Shown in pieces: positions 37,391 to 46,445 of a stretch of 64,000 nucleotides of DNA. A program made the position numbers and the translations under genes. The notes beneath the pieces are model-generated. The model did no database searches and had not been told where the DNA came from. It saw nothing but the letters and a program-made list of their open reading frames with translations. Where the stretch lies: contig NZ_VTEV01000002.1 in NCBI RefSeq assembly GCF_008180725.1, positions 218,426 to 282,425 on the forward strand, in the 5' to 3' direction. This DNA is from Sutcliffiella horikoshii. Its GTDB lineage: Bacteria > Bacillota > Bacilli > Bacillales > Bacillaceae_I. Position 1 is the stretch's first letter. Each line of letters starts with the position of its first letter.

Positions 37391-37519
37391 GTGGGGTTCG
37401 ACGTGAAGAAAGAAAAACCTTTAGGGGTCTGACCCCATATTTTTCGACAATCACAGAAGACCCCCCACTGCCTGGCGCGTTCGACAAGAGGGAGGAATCT
37501 CCTGCAGGGGTCTGACCCC
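37391..37519. repeat. Two extended GGGGTCTGACCCC repeats
   Basis: Palindromes at 37424-37436 and 37507-37519. Each is preceded by TTCGAC about 25-30 bases upstream and by a GAAAAACCTTTA- or GGAATCTCCTGCA-like block. They fill the 352-bp gap upstream of spoIIR; nothing else is seen in it. Confidence 0.75.
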
Positions 37520-37623
37520 TTTTTTGACCCCTTTTTTAAATTTTTCTCTCTACTTTTTGCATTTTAGTAGTTTAGGATTTTTGTTTTTTGCCTAGACTGT
37601 TTGCTAGAGGGGAGTTGGGGGAT

Positions 37624-38334
37624 ATGTTGAAAAAAAATAAAATTACTTTATATATAGTGTTACTTTTTGTGGGGGCTTATCTTTCGCTTTTGGGAGAGCA
37701 GGCGACGGCTGGTGCGAATGTAAAGAATGGTGCGATGGTGATTCCGGATGAAGCGATTAGACTTCGCATTCTAGCAAATAGCGATAGTGAACAGGATCAG
37801 GAACTAAAAAGAAAGATTCGCGATCGTGTGAATGAGGAAATTACGGTTTGGGTGGAAGGATTGACTTCTATGGAGAATGCTCGCGAAGTCATTACCGGCA
37901 ACATGGATCAAATTGAAAAGATTGTAGAAGAGGTAATGGCAGAAGAAGGCATGGTTCAAACTTATAATGTAGACTTTGGCAGAGTGGATTTTCCAACGAA
38001 AATGTACGGAAAGTTCATCTATCCTGCAGGAGATTATGAAGCGATTCTGATCACACTTGGAGAAGGTACCGGAGCGAATTGGTGGTGCGTATTGTTCCCG
38101 CCACTGTGTTTCCTGGACTTTTCAAACGGAGAAGCAACGGCAAGTCCTTTTGAGGAAGAAGAAGCGGAAGAGAAAACAGATGAAGAGACAGCAGCAGTCA
38201 CAGCATCAACTGCGAAAACAGGTACCGAAGTGAACACACAGGACTTTCTAGTAGATGAAGAACCGGAAGAAGTGGAAGTCGAATTCTTCCTAGTAGAGAT
38301 TCTATCATCTCTATGGAATAAAATTACGGCTTAA
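37624..38334 (+). CDS. spoIIR: Stage II sporulation protein R
   Basis: A 236-residue secreted signalling protein made in the forespore, which triggers SpoIIGA to process pro-sigma-E in the mother cell. An N-terminal signal/anchor (ITLYIVLLFVGAYLSLL) is followed by the conserved core: IPDEAIRLRILANSDSEQDQ, the RKIRDRVNEEI helix, FPTKMYGKFIYPAGDYEAI and GANWWCVLFPPLCFLD. The acidic C-terminal third is variable in the family. ATG at 37624 gives a length close to B. subtilis (224). Confidence 0.95.
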   Translation: MLKKNKITLYIVLLFVGAYLSLLGEQATAGANVKNGAMVIPDEAIRLRILANSDSEQDQELKRKIRDRVNEEITVWVEGLTSMENAREVITGNMDQIEKIVEEVMAEEGMVQTYNVDFGRVDFPTKMYGKFIYPAGDYEAILITLGEGTGANWWCVLFPPLCFLDFSNGEATASPFEEEEAEEKTDEETAAVTASTAKTGTEVNTQDFLVDEEPEEVEVEFFLVEILSSLWNKITA

Positions 38335-38398
38335 GGTTCTACTTTTTCATCTCTCTCAATAGAGTAGTATTAGAAAACTACTAGATGAGGTGAAATGA

Positions 38399-38854
38399 AT
38401 GAAAGTATTACGATCTGCCACGCAAGATGACCTTTGGGCTTTGCAAGTTTTTCTAAGAAGAGCAAATATAAGTATCGTGGATTTGGAAGATAAGATAGAA
38501 GATTTTATCATTCTTGAAGAGGAAAATGAGGGAATTTGCGGGACCATTGGAGTAGAAGAGTATGGAAGTGCTGGGCTTTTGCGCTCACTTGTGATTGGTC
38601 CGTCCGTCAAACAGTTTCAGTTATTGCAAATGTTTGAGCATACCCAGCAGCATGCCAGAAAAAAAGGATTAGAGCAGCTCTATTTAATTACCAACAAAAA
38701 TAACTTCATCCAATTTTTCGAACTGCTCAACTTTTATCCACAACCTATTCACACCGCACCCCAAACCATGCTCGCATCCGACTTCTTCCAAGAAATCACC
38801 CAACAAGAAGGATGCACACTGATGGTGTGTGAGTTAAGGGGGCAGACCCCTTAG
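38399..38854 (+). CDS. ywlB: YwlB-like GNAT-family protein
   Basis: A 151-residue acetyltransferase-like protein: MKVLRSATQDDLWALQVFL, then LRSLVIGPSVKQFQLLQMF and YLITNKNNFIQFFELLNF, a degenerate GNAT pattern. Name by synteny (spoIIR-ywlB-ywlC in B. subtilis). The last codons (RGQTP and TAG) are read from a GGGGGCAGACCCC repeat copy, so the natural C-terminus has been replaced or extended by the repeat. Its 3' part also carries a DnaA box at 38734. Start by GATGAGGTGA. Confidence 0.75.
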   Translation: MKVLRSATQDDLWALQVFLRRANISIVDLEDKIEDFIILEEENEGICGTIGVEEYGSAGLLRSLVIGPSVKQFQLLQMFEHTQQHARKKGLEQLYLITNKNNFIQFFELLNFYPQPIHTAPQTMLASDFFQEITQQEGCTLMVCELRGQTP

Positions 38855-39366
38855 CAGTGAGGTAACGCATTAACGCGGAGCGGGTCAGACCCCTTATCAA
38901 CAAGGTAACGCATTAACGCACAGCGGGTCAGACCCCTTCTTCGCCCTTTTTTGCATCTCAATCCACATTACCCACAGAGTTATCCACGGTTTGGTGAGGC
39001 TTTATCCACAGTTTGTGGATAAGGCTTGTGTTATTTGTGGAAGTTCTTTATACTTTCAGGTGAAATGCTTACATATTAACATGTTAATAGATGGTAGAAT
39101 GAGGGATAGTAAATGGAAACGAAATTATGGGCTGTGGATAAAGAAGAACCGGTACTAAACAGTTATCCACAGATTATGGAAGCTGCCAGCTTGTTGAAAC
39201 AAAATGAAGTGGTGGCTTTCCCGACGGAGACGGTATATGGTCTTGGGGCAAATGCCTTGTCAGATCAGGCTGTATTGAAGATTTTTGAAGCGAAGGGACG
39301 TCCTAGTGACAACCCGCTTATTGTGCATATATCGAGAATAGAACAACTGACTAAACTTGTGGATAA
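38734..39366. promoter_or_regulatory. DnaA-box cluster at ywlC
   Basis: Perfect TTATCCACA boxes at 38734 (+), 39002 (+), 39014 (-), 39133 (-), 39163 (+) and 39358 (-), plus near matches CTATTCACA 38745, TTACCCACA 38968 and TTATCCACG 38980. That is nine boxes in about 630 bp, spanning the 3' end of ywlB, the intergenic region and the first 250 bp of ywlC. B. subtilis also has a DnaA-binding cluster at ywlC. Likely roles are titrating DnaA or controlling ywlC. Confidence 0.8.
38838..38946. repeat. Three GGGTCAGACCCC repeats in tandem
   Basis: GGGGGCAGACCCC (38838), CGGGTCAGACCCC (38881) and CGGGTCAGACCCC (38934). The last two are 53 bp apart and share the spacer text AAGGTAACGCATTAACGC, so they are a tandem of a 53-bp unit. 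The first lies across the ywlB stop codon. Confidence 0.8.
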
Positions 39367-40165
39367 CGTACCAGAGCTTGCCCACAAGTTAATGGATGCT
39401 TTTTGGCCAGGGCCGCTTACATTGGTTCTTCCAAAGAAAGAGGGAGTTTCGCAATATGTGACGGCTGGACTTGGAACACTTGCTGTCCGTATGCCGGATC
39501 ATGCGGTGGCCAGGGCGTTGATGGAAGTTTCGGGACTTCCCCTTGCAGCACCGAGCGCGAACTTATCTGGAAAACCCAGTCCTACTACATCCAAGCACGT
39601 GGAGGAAGATTTAATCCACAGAATCGCCGGAATTGTGGATGGAGGGGCAACGGGTGTGGGGCTTGAGTCTACCGTTGTGGATTGCACGACGGAGGTCCCG
39701 GTAATCCTAAGGCCGGGCGGTGTGACAAAGGAAGAACTGGAGAAAGTGGTAGGTAAAGTGGACGTAGACCCTGCTTTATTTTCGCAAGAGGAGCAGCATA
39801 AACCTAAGTCGCCTGGGATGAAATACACGCATTATGCGCCAGTTGCGCCGGTGTATCTGATCGAGGGCAGCGAAAGTTTCTTGCAGCAAACAATCACAGA
39901 TGCTCAACGAAAAGGACAAAAGGTAGGTGTCCTCGCAACAGAAGAGACCATCGCGCAAATAACAACCACAGAAATTACCGCCATAGCCTGCGGTACAAAA
40001 AAAGATCTTACCACCGTGGCGAGCCAGTTATACGATGGTCTACGCGCTTTTAATGCGACAAAGGTGGACGTAATTTTTAGCGAGACTTTCCCAAGAACCG
40101 GAGTAGGTGCGGCAATTATGAACAGACTCGAGAAAGCCGCAGGACATAAGTTAATAAAAGAATAA
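39113..40165 (+). CDS. ywlC: Threonylcarbamoyl-AMP synthase (Sua5/YwlC)
   Basis: A 350-residue enzyme that makes threonylcarbamoyl-AMP from threonine, bicarbonate and ATP for the t6A37 modification of tRNAs. The N-terminal YrdC domain (about 20-210) has AFPTETVYGLGANA, KGRPSDNPLIVHI, RMPDHAVARAL and SANLSGKPSPT; the C-terminal Sua5 domain follows after SPGMKYTHYAP. The ATG follows GGGATAGTAA weakly. The gene lies inside the DnaA-box cluster. Confidence 0.95.
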   Translation: METKLWAVDKEEPVLNSYPQIMEAASLLKQNEVVAFPTETVYGLGANALSDQAVLKIFEAKGRPSDNPLIVHISRIEQLTKLVDNVPELAHKLMDAFWPGPLTLVLPKKEGVSQYVTAGLGTLAVRMPDHAVARALMEVSGLPLAAPSANLSGKPSPTTSKHVEEDLIHRIAGIVDGGATGVGLESTVVDCTTEVPVILRPGGVTKEELEKVVGKVDVDPALFSQEEQHKPKSPGMKYTHYAPVAPVYLIEGSESFLQQTITDAQRKGQKVGVLATEETIAQITTTEITAIACGTKKDLTTVASQLYDGLRAFNATKVDVIFSETFPRTGVGAAIMNRLEKAAGHKLIKE

Positions 40166-40168
40166 TGC

Positions 40169-40201
40169 AAAGGACCTCTGTAACCACGGGGTCCCTTTTT
40201 T
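40169..40201 (+). terminator. Terminator after ywlC
   Basis: GGACC and GGTCC pair with extension around TCTGTAACCACG, followed by TTTTTT. Confidence 0.7.
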
Positions 40202-40274
40202 GTTCCAATTTTCCTTCTATTCCCGAAGGCTTGTGCATATCTTGAAGTAGACAAGTCCTAAGGGGAGGCAGAGC

Positions 40275-40829
40275 ATGGGGATTACGTTTGGGGAATTCAT
40301 GACACTATTATTGATGGCGATTGCGCTTGGGATGGATGCTTTTTCCGTTGGGCTTGGGATGGGCATGATAAAGCTGAGATTGCGACAGATCTTTTACATA
40401 GGGGTTACCATTGGAATTTTTCATATTTTCATGCCGCTTGGAGGAATGGCGGTGGGCAAGGTGCTGTCAGAGGAATTCGGCTCGATTGCGACGCTTATTG
40501 GAGGATTACTCCTCGTGTTGCTTGGCCTGCAGATGATGTTTTCTTCTTTTAAAGAAGAGGACGGGCCTATGATTTCTCCGGTTGGAGCGGGTTTGTTCGT
40601 TTTTGCGCTTAGTGTGAGTTTGGATAGTTTTTCAGTGGGGCTTAGCCTGGGAATTTACGGGGCTAGAACCTTGTTAACCATCCTGTTGTTTGGAGCGGTG
40701 AGCATGCTGTTGACGTGGATGGGGCTTATTTTCGGCAGAAAGTTGCAGGGGTGGCTCGGGTCTTACAGCGAAGCGCTTGGTGGCAGTATATTACTAGGGT
40801 TTGGCATTAAGTTATTGTTTTTTGTGTGA
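40275..40829 (+). CDS. mntP: Manganese efflux pump MntP
   Basis: A 184-residue inner-membrane exporter of Mn2+ (YwlD in B. subtilis). Six hydrophobic helices form two inverted halves, each with a conserved acidic motif: [11 protein letters not shown] in the first helix and [11 protein letters not shown] in the fourth. The ATG follows GGGGAGGCAGA. I saw no yybP-ykoY-type manganese riboswitch in the 109 bp upstream, so control by manganese, if any, is not visible. Confidence 0.93.
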   Translation: MGITFGEFMTLLLMAIALGMDAFSVGLGMGMIKLRLRQIFYIGVTIGIFHIFMPLGGMAVGKVLSEEFGSIATLIGGLLLVLLGLQMMFSSFKEEDGPMISPVGAGLFVFALSVSLDSFSVGLSLGIYGARTLLTILLFGAVSMLLTWMGLIFGRKLQGWLGSYSEALGGSILLGFGIKLLFFV

Positions 40830-40833
40830 AAAT

Positions 40834-40860
40834 AAAAGGCCTGTAGCGGGTCTTTTTTTA
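40834..40860 (+). terminator. Terminator of mntP
   Basis: AAGGCCTG (40836-40843) pairs with CGGGTCTT (40847-40854) using G-U pairs, then T residues. Confidence 0.7.
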
Positions 40861-40972
40861 TTTTATCCTCTTTAAAAGTCAACGGTTATGCCGACATAAC
40901 TAGAGAGAGGGCCTTTATGACTATTTCTTCTTTCTTTTCGTTTATAATAAAAGGAAAAGGAGGAATCAGAAA

Positions 40973-41401
40973 ATGAATGTATTATTTGTGTGTACGGGAA
41001 ATACGTGTCGAAGTCCGATGGCTGCTGCGATCTTGGCAGGTCGTGACATAAAGAATGTCGAGGTTAAATCGGCTGGTGTATTCGCAATGCCGGGTAGTAA
41101 AGCTTCCAGTCAGGCTCAGGAAGTGTTAAAAGAAAAGGGATTGCCGGTTGAGCATCAGTCTTCCCAGGTGTCGGATGAGTTGATTGAGTGGGCGGATTAC
41201 ATTTTCACTATGACAGCCCAGCATAAAATGTTGCTGGAAAACAGTTATCCAAACAGTTTGGGTAAAACATATACCTTAAAGGGATTTGCTGAGCAAAGTG
41301 GAGAAGTAATGGATCCATACGGTGGCTCTGTGGAGACGTATCGCGCGACATTCGAAGAACTTCAAAACGTCATAGAGTCCATAGTAGAAAAAATAAAATA
41401 G
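40973..41401 (+). CDS. ywlE: Protein-arginine phosphatase YwlE
   Basis: A 142-residue low-molecular-weight phosphatase that removes phosphate from arginines put on by McsB, so it counters protein tagging for ClpCP. The P-loop is CTGNTCRS with nucleophile Cys7 and Thr11, the residue tied to phospho-arginine preference. The general-acid loop is MDPYGGSVETY (Asp near 118). ATG follows AAAGGAGGAATC. Conserved position between mntP and rpiB. Confidence 0.95.
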   Translation: MNVLFVCTGNTCRSPMAAAILAGRDIKNVEVKSAGVFAMPGSKASSQAQEVLKEKGLPVEHQSSQVSDELIEWADYIFTMTAQHKMLLENSYPNSLGKTYTLKGFAEQSGEVMDPYGGSVETYRATFEELQNVIESIVEKIK

Positions 41402-41467
41402 CACTCATGCAGGCTGCCATTTAAGAGAGAGATTTCTGTGCGGACCATGCATGGAGGAGGAAGTTCG

Positions 41468-42757
41468 ATGGGGGAAAACGGGAAATATAAGTTTGGCTTA
41501 CGCTATAAGCTCGTGTTGTTTACCACGATTTTAGCGGTCATCACGTATACGGTCAGTGGTTTTTTCATTTATTTTTTAGTAGATTATGTGGATGGATTTA
41601 TGGGGGAAAGCCTCTTCACCGTCCTTACATTGGTACTTGGAATTGCATGGTCCGGGATTCTCGCTTTTTTTGCGGCACGATATATTACTAAACCATTGCA
41701 ACAACTAGAAGAGGTTGCGCAAAAAGCGGCAAATGGGGATTTATCTGAAGATGTGCCGGTATCCAACTCACGTGATGAGATCAGTGCGGTCGGGGATGCG
41801 TTCAACCTCATGTTACATAACTTGCGGGACATGGTGAAAACCATTAACGAAACGTTTGAAAAAACGAATGAAAAAGTAGAAGAAATCAGCAACGTATCCA
41901 TGCAGGCTTCTGAGCAGGCAGAAAATATTTCTTATACGATTGAAGAAATAGCAAGAGGTGCAGAGAGTTCCGCTGCTTCCATTCAAGATACGGCAGAATC
42001 GGTGGAGGAAGTCATTAAAATTGCCGATGAAGTGCATGAAAAAGCAACATCATCCCAGCAGCTTTCTGAAGAAATGGTGAAGGACCTGGATGAAAGTAAA
42101 GAGGTTATCCACTCTCTTGTTTCAGGTATTCAGAAGCTTGCAGGCGAAAACCAGACGTCCTTAAAGACAGTGGAGCGCCTTGAAAAGAATGCAAAAGAAG
42201 TAGAAAATATTATCTCCCTTGTTGGGGATATTGCTGGTCAGACAAATCTGTTAGCGTTAAATGCATCCATTGAAGCGGCGCGGGCCGGAGAGCATGGACG
42301 CGGTTTTGCGGTAGTTGCGGAAGAGGTCCGTTCCTTGGCGGATGAAAGTGCCAAAGCGGTGCAAGGGATTTCTGAACTGATCAAAAACATTCAAGAAGAA
42401 GTGAAAAACGTTGTAACACAGATTACAGGGCAAGTGAAGGCGGCAAATGCGGAAGCAGAAAAAGGTACGGCCACGAACACAGTGATTGCGGAAATGACCA
42501 ATTCTGTATTAGAGGTTGCGGCATCCGTTAAACAGATCGCAAGCCTTGTGGACCGCCAGATGGACAGCATCCAAACGACGGCACGTCAGTCTCAAGAAGT
42601 GGCGGCGATTGCCGAAGAAACCTCTGCCGGAGCGGAAGAAGTAACGGCCACCACCCAAGAACAAGCAAGCATGATTGCGGATGTCGAGAAAATATCCCAA
42701 GAGCTTGCAGGACAGGCGAGCAACTTGAAGCGGATGATATCAAGGTTTAAAGTGTAA
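41468..42757 (+). CDS. Methyl-accepting chemotaxis protein without large sensor domain
   Basis: A 429-residue chemoreceptor. Two transmembrane helices (about residues 13-34 and 43-65) are joined by only about ten outside residues, followed by a HAMP domain ([20 protein letters not shown]) and a long cytoplasmic signalling hairpin whose tip is [36 protein letters not shown]. With almost no external domain it may sense membrane state or an internal signal (inference). ATG at 41468 has GGAGGAGG 7 bases upstream. It is inserted between ywlE and rpiB relative to B. subtilis. Confidence 0.92.
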   Translation: MGENGKYKFGLRYKLVLFTTILAVITYTVSGFFIYFLVDYVDGFMGESLFTVLTLVLGIAWSGILAFFAARYITKPLQQLEEVAQKAANGDLSEDVPVSNSRDEISAVGDAFNLMLHNLRDMVKTINETFEKTNEKVEEISNVSMQASEQAENISYTIEEIARGAESSAASIQDTAESVEEVIKIADEVHEKATSSQQLSEEMVKDLDESKEVIHSLVSGIQKLAGENQTSLKTVERLEKNAKEVENIISLVGDIAGQTNLLALNASIEAARAGEHGRGFAVVAEEVRSLADESAKAVQGISELIKNIQEEVKNVVTQITGQVKAANAEAEKGTATNTVIAEMTNSVLEVAASVKQIASLVDRQMDSIQTTARQSQEVAAIAEETSAGAEEVTATTQEQASMIADVEKISQELAGQASNLKRMISRFKV

Positions 42758-42893
42758 GGTAATTAGCTTGGGCATTTAGTTGCTCAGGCTTTTTTGTTGG
42801 GGGGAAAAAGGCCGCGAACATCCCAATGGATTTTTTCGCTATAGACGGGTAAGATGTACTTATAAAAGAATCATTCGAATAGGGGATGAAAAT

Positions 42894-43331
42894 ATGAGAG
42901 TGGCAATTGCTTCAGATCACGGTGGCATCAACATCCGTGAGGAGATTAAAGGATTGTTAAAAGAATTGAACATAGAGTTTGAAGACTTCGGGTGTGAGTG
43001 TGAGACTTCCGTAGATTATCCAGATTATGCCCAGCCGGTTGCGATGAAAGTGGCAGAAGGTGAATTTGACAGAGGTATCTTGATTTGCGGAACCGGGATT
43101 GGGATGTCCATTGCAGCGAACAAAGTAAAAGGCATTCGCTGTGCGCTTGTGCACGACATGTTCAGTGCGAAAGCGACGCGCGAACACAATGACAGCAATG
43201 TATTGGCGATGGGGGAACGTGTCATCGGACCGGGGCTTGCTCGTGAAATCGCAAAGATCTGGCTGACAACCGAATTTGAAGGCGGCCGTCATGAAAACCG
43301 TGTGAATAAGATTCATCAGTTGGAGAAGTAA
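42894..43331 (+). CDS. rpiB: Ribose-5-phosphate isomerase B
   Basis: A 145-residue RpiB/LacA-family isomerase interconverting ribose-5-P and ribulose-5-P. It starts [11 protein letters not shown], has the catalytic Cys in [17 protein letters not shown] and the anion-binding [14 protein letters not shown]. The ATG at 42894 is preceded by AGGGGATGAAAAT; the reading from 42780 has no family similarity. ywlG begins one base after its stop. Confidence 0.95.
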   Translation: MRVAIASDHGGINIREEIKGLLKELNIEFEDFGCECETSVDYPDYAQPVAMKVAEGEFDRGILICGTGIGMSIAANKVKGIRCALVHDMFSAKATREHNDSNVLAMGERVIGPGLAREIAKIWLTTEFEGGRHENRVNKIHQLEK

Positions 43332-43332
43332 C

Positions 43333-43896
43333 ATGTTGCATTTAGAGTGGAAAGAACAGTTGCAGCAGCTGTTAAATGACTTGCAGGAACAGGCAGGGTT
43401 AAAAAAGGGCCAGATTCTAGTGGTAGGTTGCAGCACAAGTGAAGTGATTGGAGAAAAAATAGGAACAGCCGGAACGGAAGGTGTCGCTGAAACACTTTTT
43501 GCTGTTTTGAATGAGTTTCATGAAGAGACAGGTGTCGAGCTTGCTTTTCAATGTTGTGAACATTTGAATCGCGCGCTTGTAGTAGAACGTGAAATAGCGT
43601 TGAAACGCGGTCTAGATGAAGTAACTGTAATTCCAGTGAGACATGCAGGCGGTGCCATGGCATCCTACGCCTATCACAAAATGGAAGATGCAGTGATGGT
43701 CGAAAACATCAAAGCTGACGCAGGCATCGATATCGGGGACACGCTAATCGGCATGCACCTGAAACACGTCGCCGTCCCAGTGCGCAGCTCCATTAAATCC
43801 ATCGGCAACGCCCACATCACCATGGCAAAAACCCGCCCCAAACTCATCGGCGGCGCCAGGGCAACCTACGAAAACCCTTCAACAGAAACAAAATAA
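43333..43896 (+). CDS. ywlG: UPF0340 protein YwlG
   Basis: A 187-residue protein of the UPF0340/DUF436 family. It shows [51 protein letters not shown] and [11 protein letters not shown]. The function is not established. It is cotranscribed with rpiB, one base apart, as in B. subtilis (ywlF-ywlG). The start follows GTTGGAGAAGTAAC. Confidence 0.93.
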   Translation: MLHLEWKEQLQQLLNDLQEQAGLKKGQILVVGCSTSEVIGEKIGTAGTEGVAETLFAVLNEFHEETGVELAFQCCEHLNRALVVEREIALKRGLDEVTVIPVRHAGGAMASYAYHKMEDAVMVENIKADAGIDIGDTLIGMHLKHVAVPVRSSIKSIGNAHITMAKTRPKLIGGARATYENPSTETK

Positions 43897-43911
43897 AAAA
43901 ATGTGGGTCGG

Positions 43912-43953
43912 CCTTCGACATGGATGACGAAAATCCTTTGAGGGTCTGACCCC
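43912..43953. repeat. Extended GGGTCTGACCCC repeat
   Basis: CTTCGACATGG, GAAAATCCTTTG and AGGGTCTGACCCC in the same order and spacing as the copies at 15112 and 37424. A T-run follows. Confidence 0.75.
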
Positions 43954-44135
43954 TTTTTCGTTATTTTTTTATTTTCACGAAAGTTTTTTTAAGTAAGCGC
44001 TGTCAATCTTCCTTTTCTGTTTCTATCTATTGTCCATCGTGATAAAATGGAGGAGGTAAAGGTTGAAAAGCCGAATGTAGTTGTTTTTTCAAACATTTTA
44101 AATTTGATGTTCATACTTAAAGGGGGATTCCGAAA

Positions 44136-45377
44136 GTGAAATTAGCACAACAGGATCAGCAATTGTTTCAATCCATCCAGGATGAATTGGCAAGACAACG
44201 CACGAAAATCGAGTTGATTGCTTCTGAGAACTTTGTGAGTGAAGCGGTTATGGAGGCTCAAGGATCTGTACTGACGAATAAATATGCAGAAGGGTACCCA
44301 GGTCGTCGCTATTACGGTGGTTGTGAACACGTAGACGTAGCGGAGAACATTGCCCGTGACCGTGCGAAGGAAATTTTCGGAGCCGAGCATGCAAATGTTC
44401 AACCACACTCTGGTGCCCAAGCGAATATGGCGGTTTATTTTACCATTCTAGAACAGGGCGACACGGTCCTTGGGATGAACCTTTCCCACGGTGGCCATTT
44501 AACACACGGTAGCCCAGTCAACTTTAGTGGTATTCAATATAATTTTGTGGAGTATGGAGTGGACAAAGACTCTCATACGATCAACTATGAAGATGTGGCA
44601 GAAAAAGCAAGACTGCACAAGCCAAAGCTAATCGTTGCCGGTGCAAGTGCTTACCCGCGCGCCATTGATTTCGCGAAATTCCGTGAAATCGCAGACGAAG
44701 TGGGAGCTTACTTAATGGTCGACATGGCTCATATTGCCGGTCTAGTTGCAGCTGGACTTCACCAAAATCCGGTTCCTTACGCGGATTTCGTTACAACCAC
44801 CACTCATAAAACGTTGCGTGGGCCTCGTGGCGGGATGATCCTTTGTAAAGAAGAATGGGCGAAGAAAATTGATAAGTCCATTTTCCCTGGTCTTCAGGGT
44901 GGTCCACTTATGCATGTGATCGCGGCTAAAGCTGTTGCATTTGGCGAAGCACTGCAACCGGCATTCAAAGACTATGCGCAAAAAATCATCGACAACGCTC
45001 ACCGCCTGGCGGAAGCATTGAAAAATGAAGGTCTTTCTCTTGTATCGAACGGAACGGACAACCATCTTTTGCTTGTGGACGTACGCTCTCTTTCCATCAC
45101 AGGAAAAATTGCAGAGAAAGTGTTAGATGAAGTAGGAATCACTGTGAACAAAAACACAATTCCTTTCGATCCGGAAAGCCCGTTTGTGACAAGTGGAATC
45201 CGTATCGGTACGGCAGCTGTCACAAGCCGTGGCTTCACACTTGAAGATATGGATGAAATTGCGTCCATCATTGCCTTCACTTTGAAGAATCACGAAGATG
45301 AAACGAAACTGGAAGAAGCAAAAGTTCGTGTAGAAGCAGTTTCTGGAAAATATGAATTGTATCCTTCTTTAGGATAA
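44136..45377 (+). CDS. glyA: Serine hydroxymethyltransferase
   Basis: A 413-residue PLP enzyme that converts serine and tetrahydrofolate to glycine and methylene-THF. It shows [42 protein letters not shown] and the PLP lysine in [17 protein letters not shown] start follows AAAGGGGGATT. The 240-bp gap upstream includes one GGGTCTGACCCC repeat; a PurR box could not be assigned with confidence. Confidence 0.97.
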   Translation: MKLAQQDQQLFQSIQDELARQRTKIELIASENFVSEAVMEAQGSVLTNKYAEGYPGRRYYGGCEHVDVAENIARDRAKEIFGAEHANVQPHSGAQANMAVYFTILEQGDTVLGMNLSHGGHLTHGSPVNFSGIQYNFVEYGVDKDSHTINYEDVAEKARLHKPKLIVAGASAYPRAIDFAKFREIADEVGAYLMVDMAHIAGLVAAGLHQNPVPYADFVTTTTHKTLRGPRGGMILCKEEWAKKIDKSIFPGLQGGPLMHVIAAKAVAFGEALQPAFKDYAQKIIDNAHRLAEALKNEGLSLVSNGTDNHLLLVDVRSLSITGKIAEKVLDEVGITVNKNTIPFDPESPFVTSGIRIGTAAVTSRGFTLEDMDEIASIIAFTLKNHEDETKLEEAKVRVEAVSGKYELYPSLG

Positions 45378-45387
45378 AGGTGTTTGG

Positions 45388-45420
45388 GAGAGAGGTCTGA
45401 GGTTAGACCTCTCTTTTTTG
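45388..45420 (+). terminator. Intrinsic terminator of glyA
   Basis: GAGAGGTCT (45390-45398) pairs perfectly with AGACCTCTC (45405-45413), followed by TTTTTT. Confidence 0.9.
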
Positions 45421-45432
45421 TAGAAAAATAAC

Positions 45433-45461
45433 TTGAATCAATCCTGCTTTTTCTGTAGAAT
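45433..45461 (+). promoter_or_regulatory. upp promoter
   Basis: TTGAAT (45433-45438), 17-bp spacer, TAGAAT (45456-45461). It is about 75 bp before the upp start. Confidence 0.7.
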
Positions 45462-45536
45462 CAATGGAAGTGTGATTTGAGAGCCGGAAAAGCTTAAATA
45501 AATGCCGGCTAGACATGATAAAAGGAGAGATTTCGA

Positions 45537-46166
45537 ATGGCAAAAGTGTACGTATTTGATCACCCGTTAATTCAGCACAAACTTACATACATCCGCGACA
45601 AAAATACAGGTACGAAAGAGTTTCGTGAACTAGTTGATGAAGTGGCAAGTTTAATGGCATTCGAGATTACCCGTGACCTTCCGCTTGAGGAAGTGGACGT
45701 GGAAACACCTGTTTCTATATCAAAATCAAACGTATTAGCAGGGAAAAAGCTAGGAATCGTTCCAATTCTACGTGCTGGTCTTGGCATGGTAGAAGGAATG
45801 CTGAAATTGATTCCGGCGGCAAAAGTTGGACATGTCGGCTTATACCGCGATCCAGAAACGCTACAACCTGTTGAATATTATGTAAAATTACCATCTGATG
45901 TGGAAGAGCGCGACTTCATCGTGGTCGATCCAATGCTTGCAACGGGCGGATCTGCCATTGAAGCAATTCACTCCCTGAAAAAACGCGGCGCGAAAAACAT
46001 CAAATTCATGTGCTTAATCGCTGCCCCTGAAGGTGTGGAATTACTTAAAGAAGCGCACCCTGACGTAGATATCTACATTGCAGCGCTTGATGAAAAGCTG
46101 AACGAAAAAGGCTACATCGTCCCAGGTCTAGGTGACGCTGGCGACAGACTGTACGGAACAAAATAA
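45537..46166 (+). CDS. upp: Uracil phosphoribosyltransferase
   Basis: A 209-residue salvage enzyme that joins uracil and PRPP to UMP. The PRPP-binding loop is [16 protein letters not shown] (near residue 130) and the C-terminal uracil-binding region is [17 protein letters not shown]. The ATG follows AAAGGAGAGATTTC. It has its own promoter and terminator and lies between glyA and the atp operon as in B. subtilis. Confidence 0.97.
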   Translation: MAKVYVFDHPLIQHKLTYIRDKNTGTKEFRELVDEVASLMAFEITRDLPLEEVDVETPVSISKSNVLAGKKLGIVPILRAGLGMVEGMLKLIPAAKVGHVGLYRDPETLQPVEYYVKLPSDVEERDFIVVDPMLATGGSAIEAIHSLKKRGAKNIKFMCLIAAPEGVELLKEAHPDVDIYIAALDEKLNEKGYIVPGLGDAGDRLYGTK

Positions 46167-46175
46167 ATGACTAAC

Positions 46176-46224
46176 GTAAGGCTGTTTTGGAGATCGAAGG
46201 AGATCTTTGAGCAGCCTTTTTTAT
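46176..46224 (+). terminator. Intrinsic terminator of upp
   Basis: AAGGCTG (46178-46184) pairs with CAGCCTT (46212-46218); AGATC/GATCT inside extends the structure. T-run follows. Confidence 0.8.
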
Positions 46225-46252
46225 TGTTGCGCGTGGGAATATATGGATTCTT

Positions 46253-46360
46253 GTTTATTTGACTTGTTCATTTATATACTTCTCCTGTTTATTTGACTAA
46301 TTCCCTTGCCTTTTTGACTAATTCAGCAGTTAATTTGATTAATTCGCCCACCTCTAAAAC
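46253..46360. repeat. Degenerate 21-bp array upstream of the vpr-like gene
   Basis: Units of the type TTTATTTGACTAATTC. TTGAC/TTGAT cores start at 46259, 46293, 46314 and 46335, with a weaker one at 46356. The last four are 21 bp apart; the first step is 34 bp. No gene is seen between 46225 and 46445. Confidence 0.7.
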
Positions 46361-46445
46361 TAACCCTCATCAAATTTCCCACCCAATTCCACCCCATGCA
46401 TAATCCCTCCCCAATAACAAATGCTACATATCAGAGGTGAAGGAC

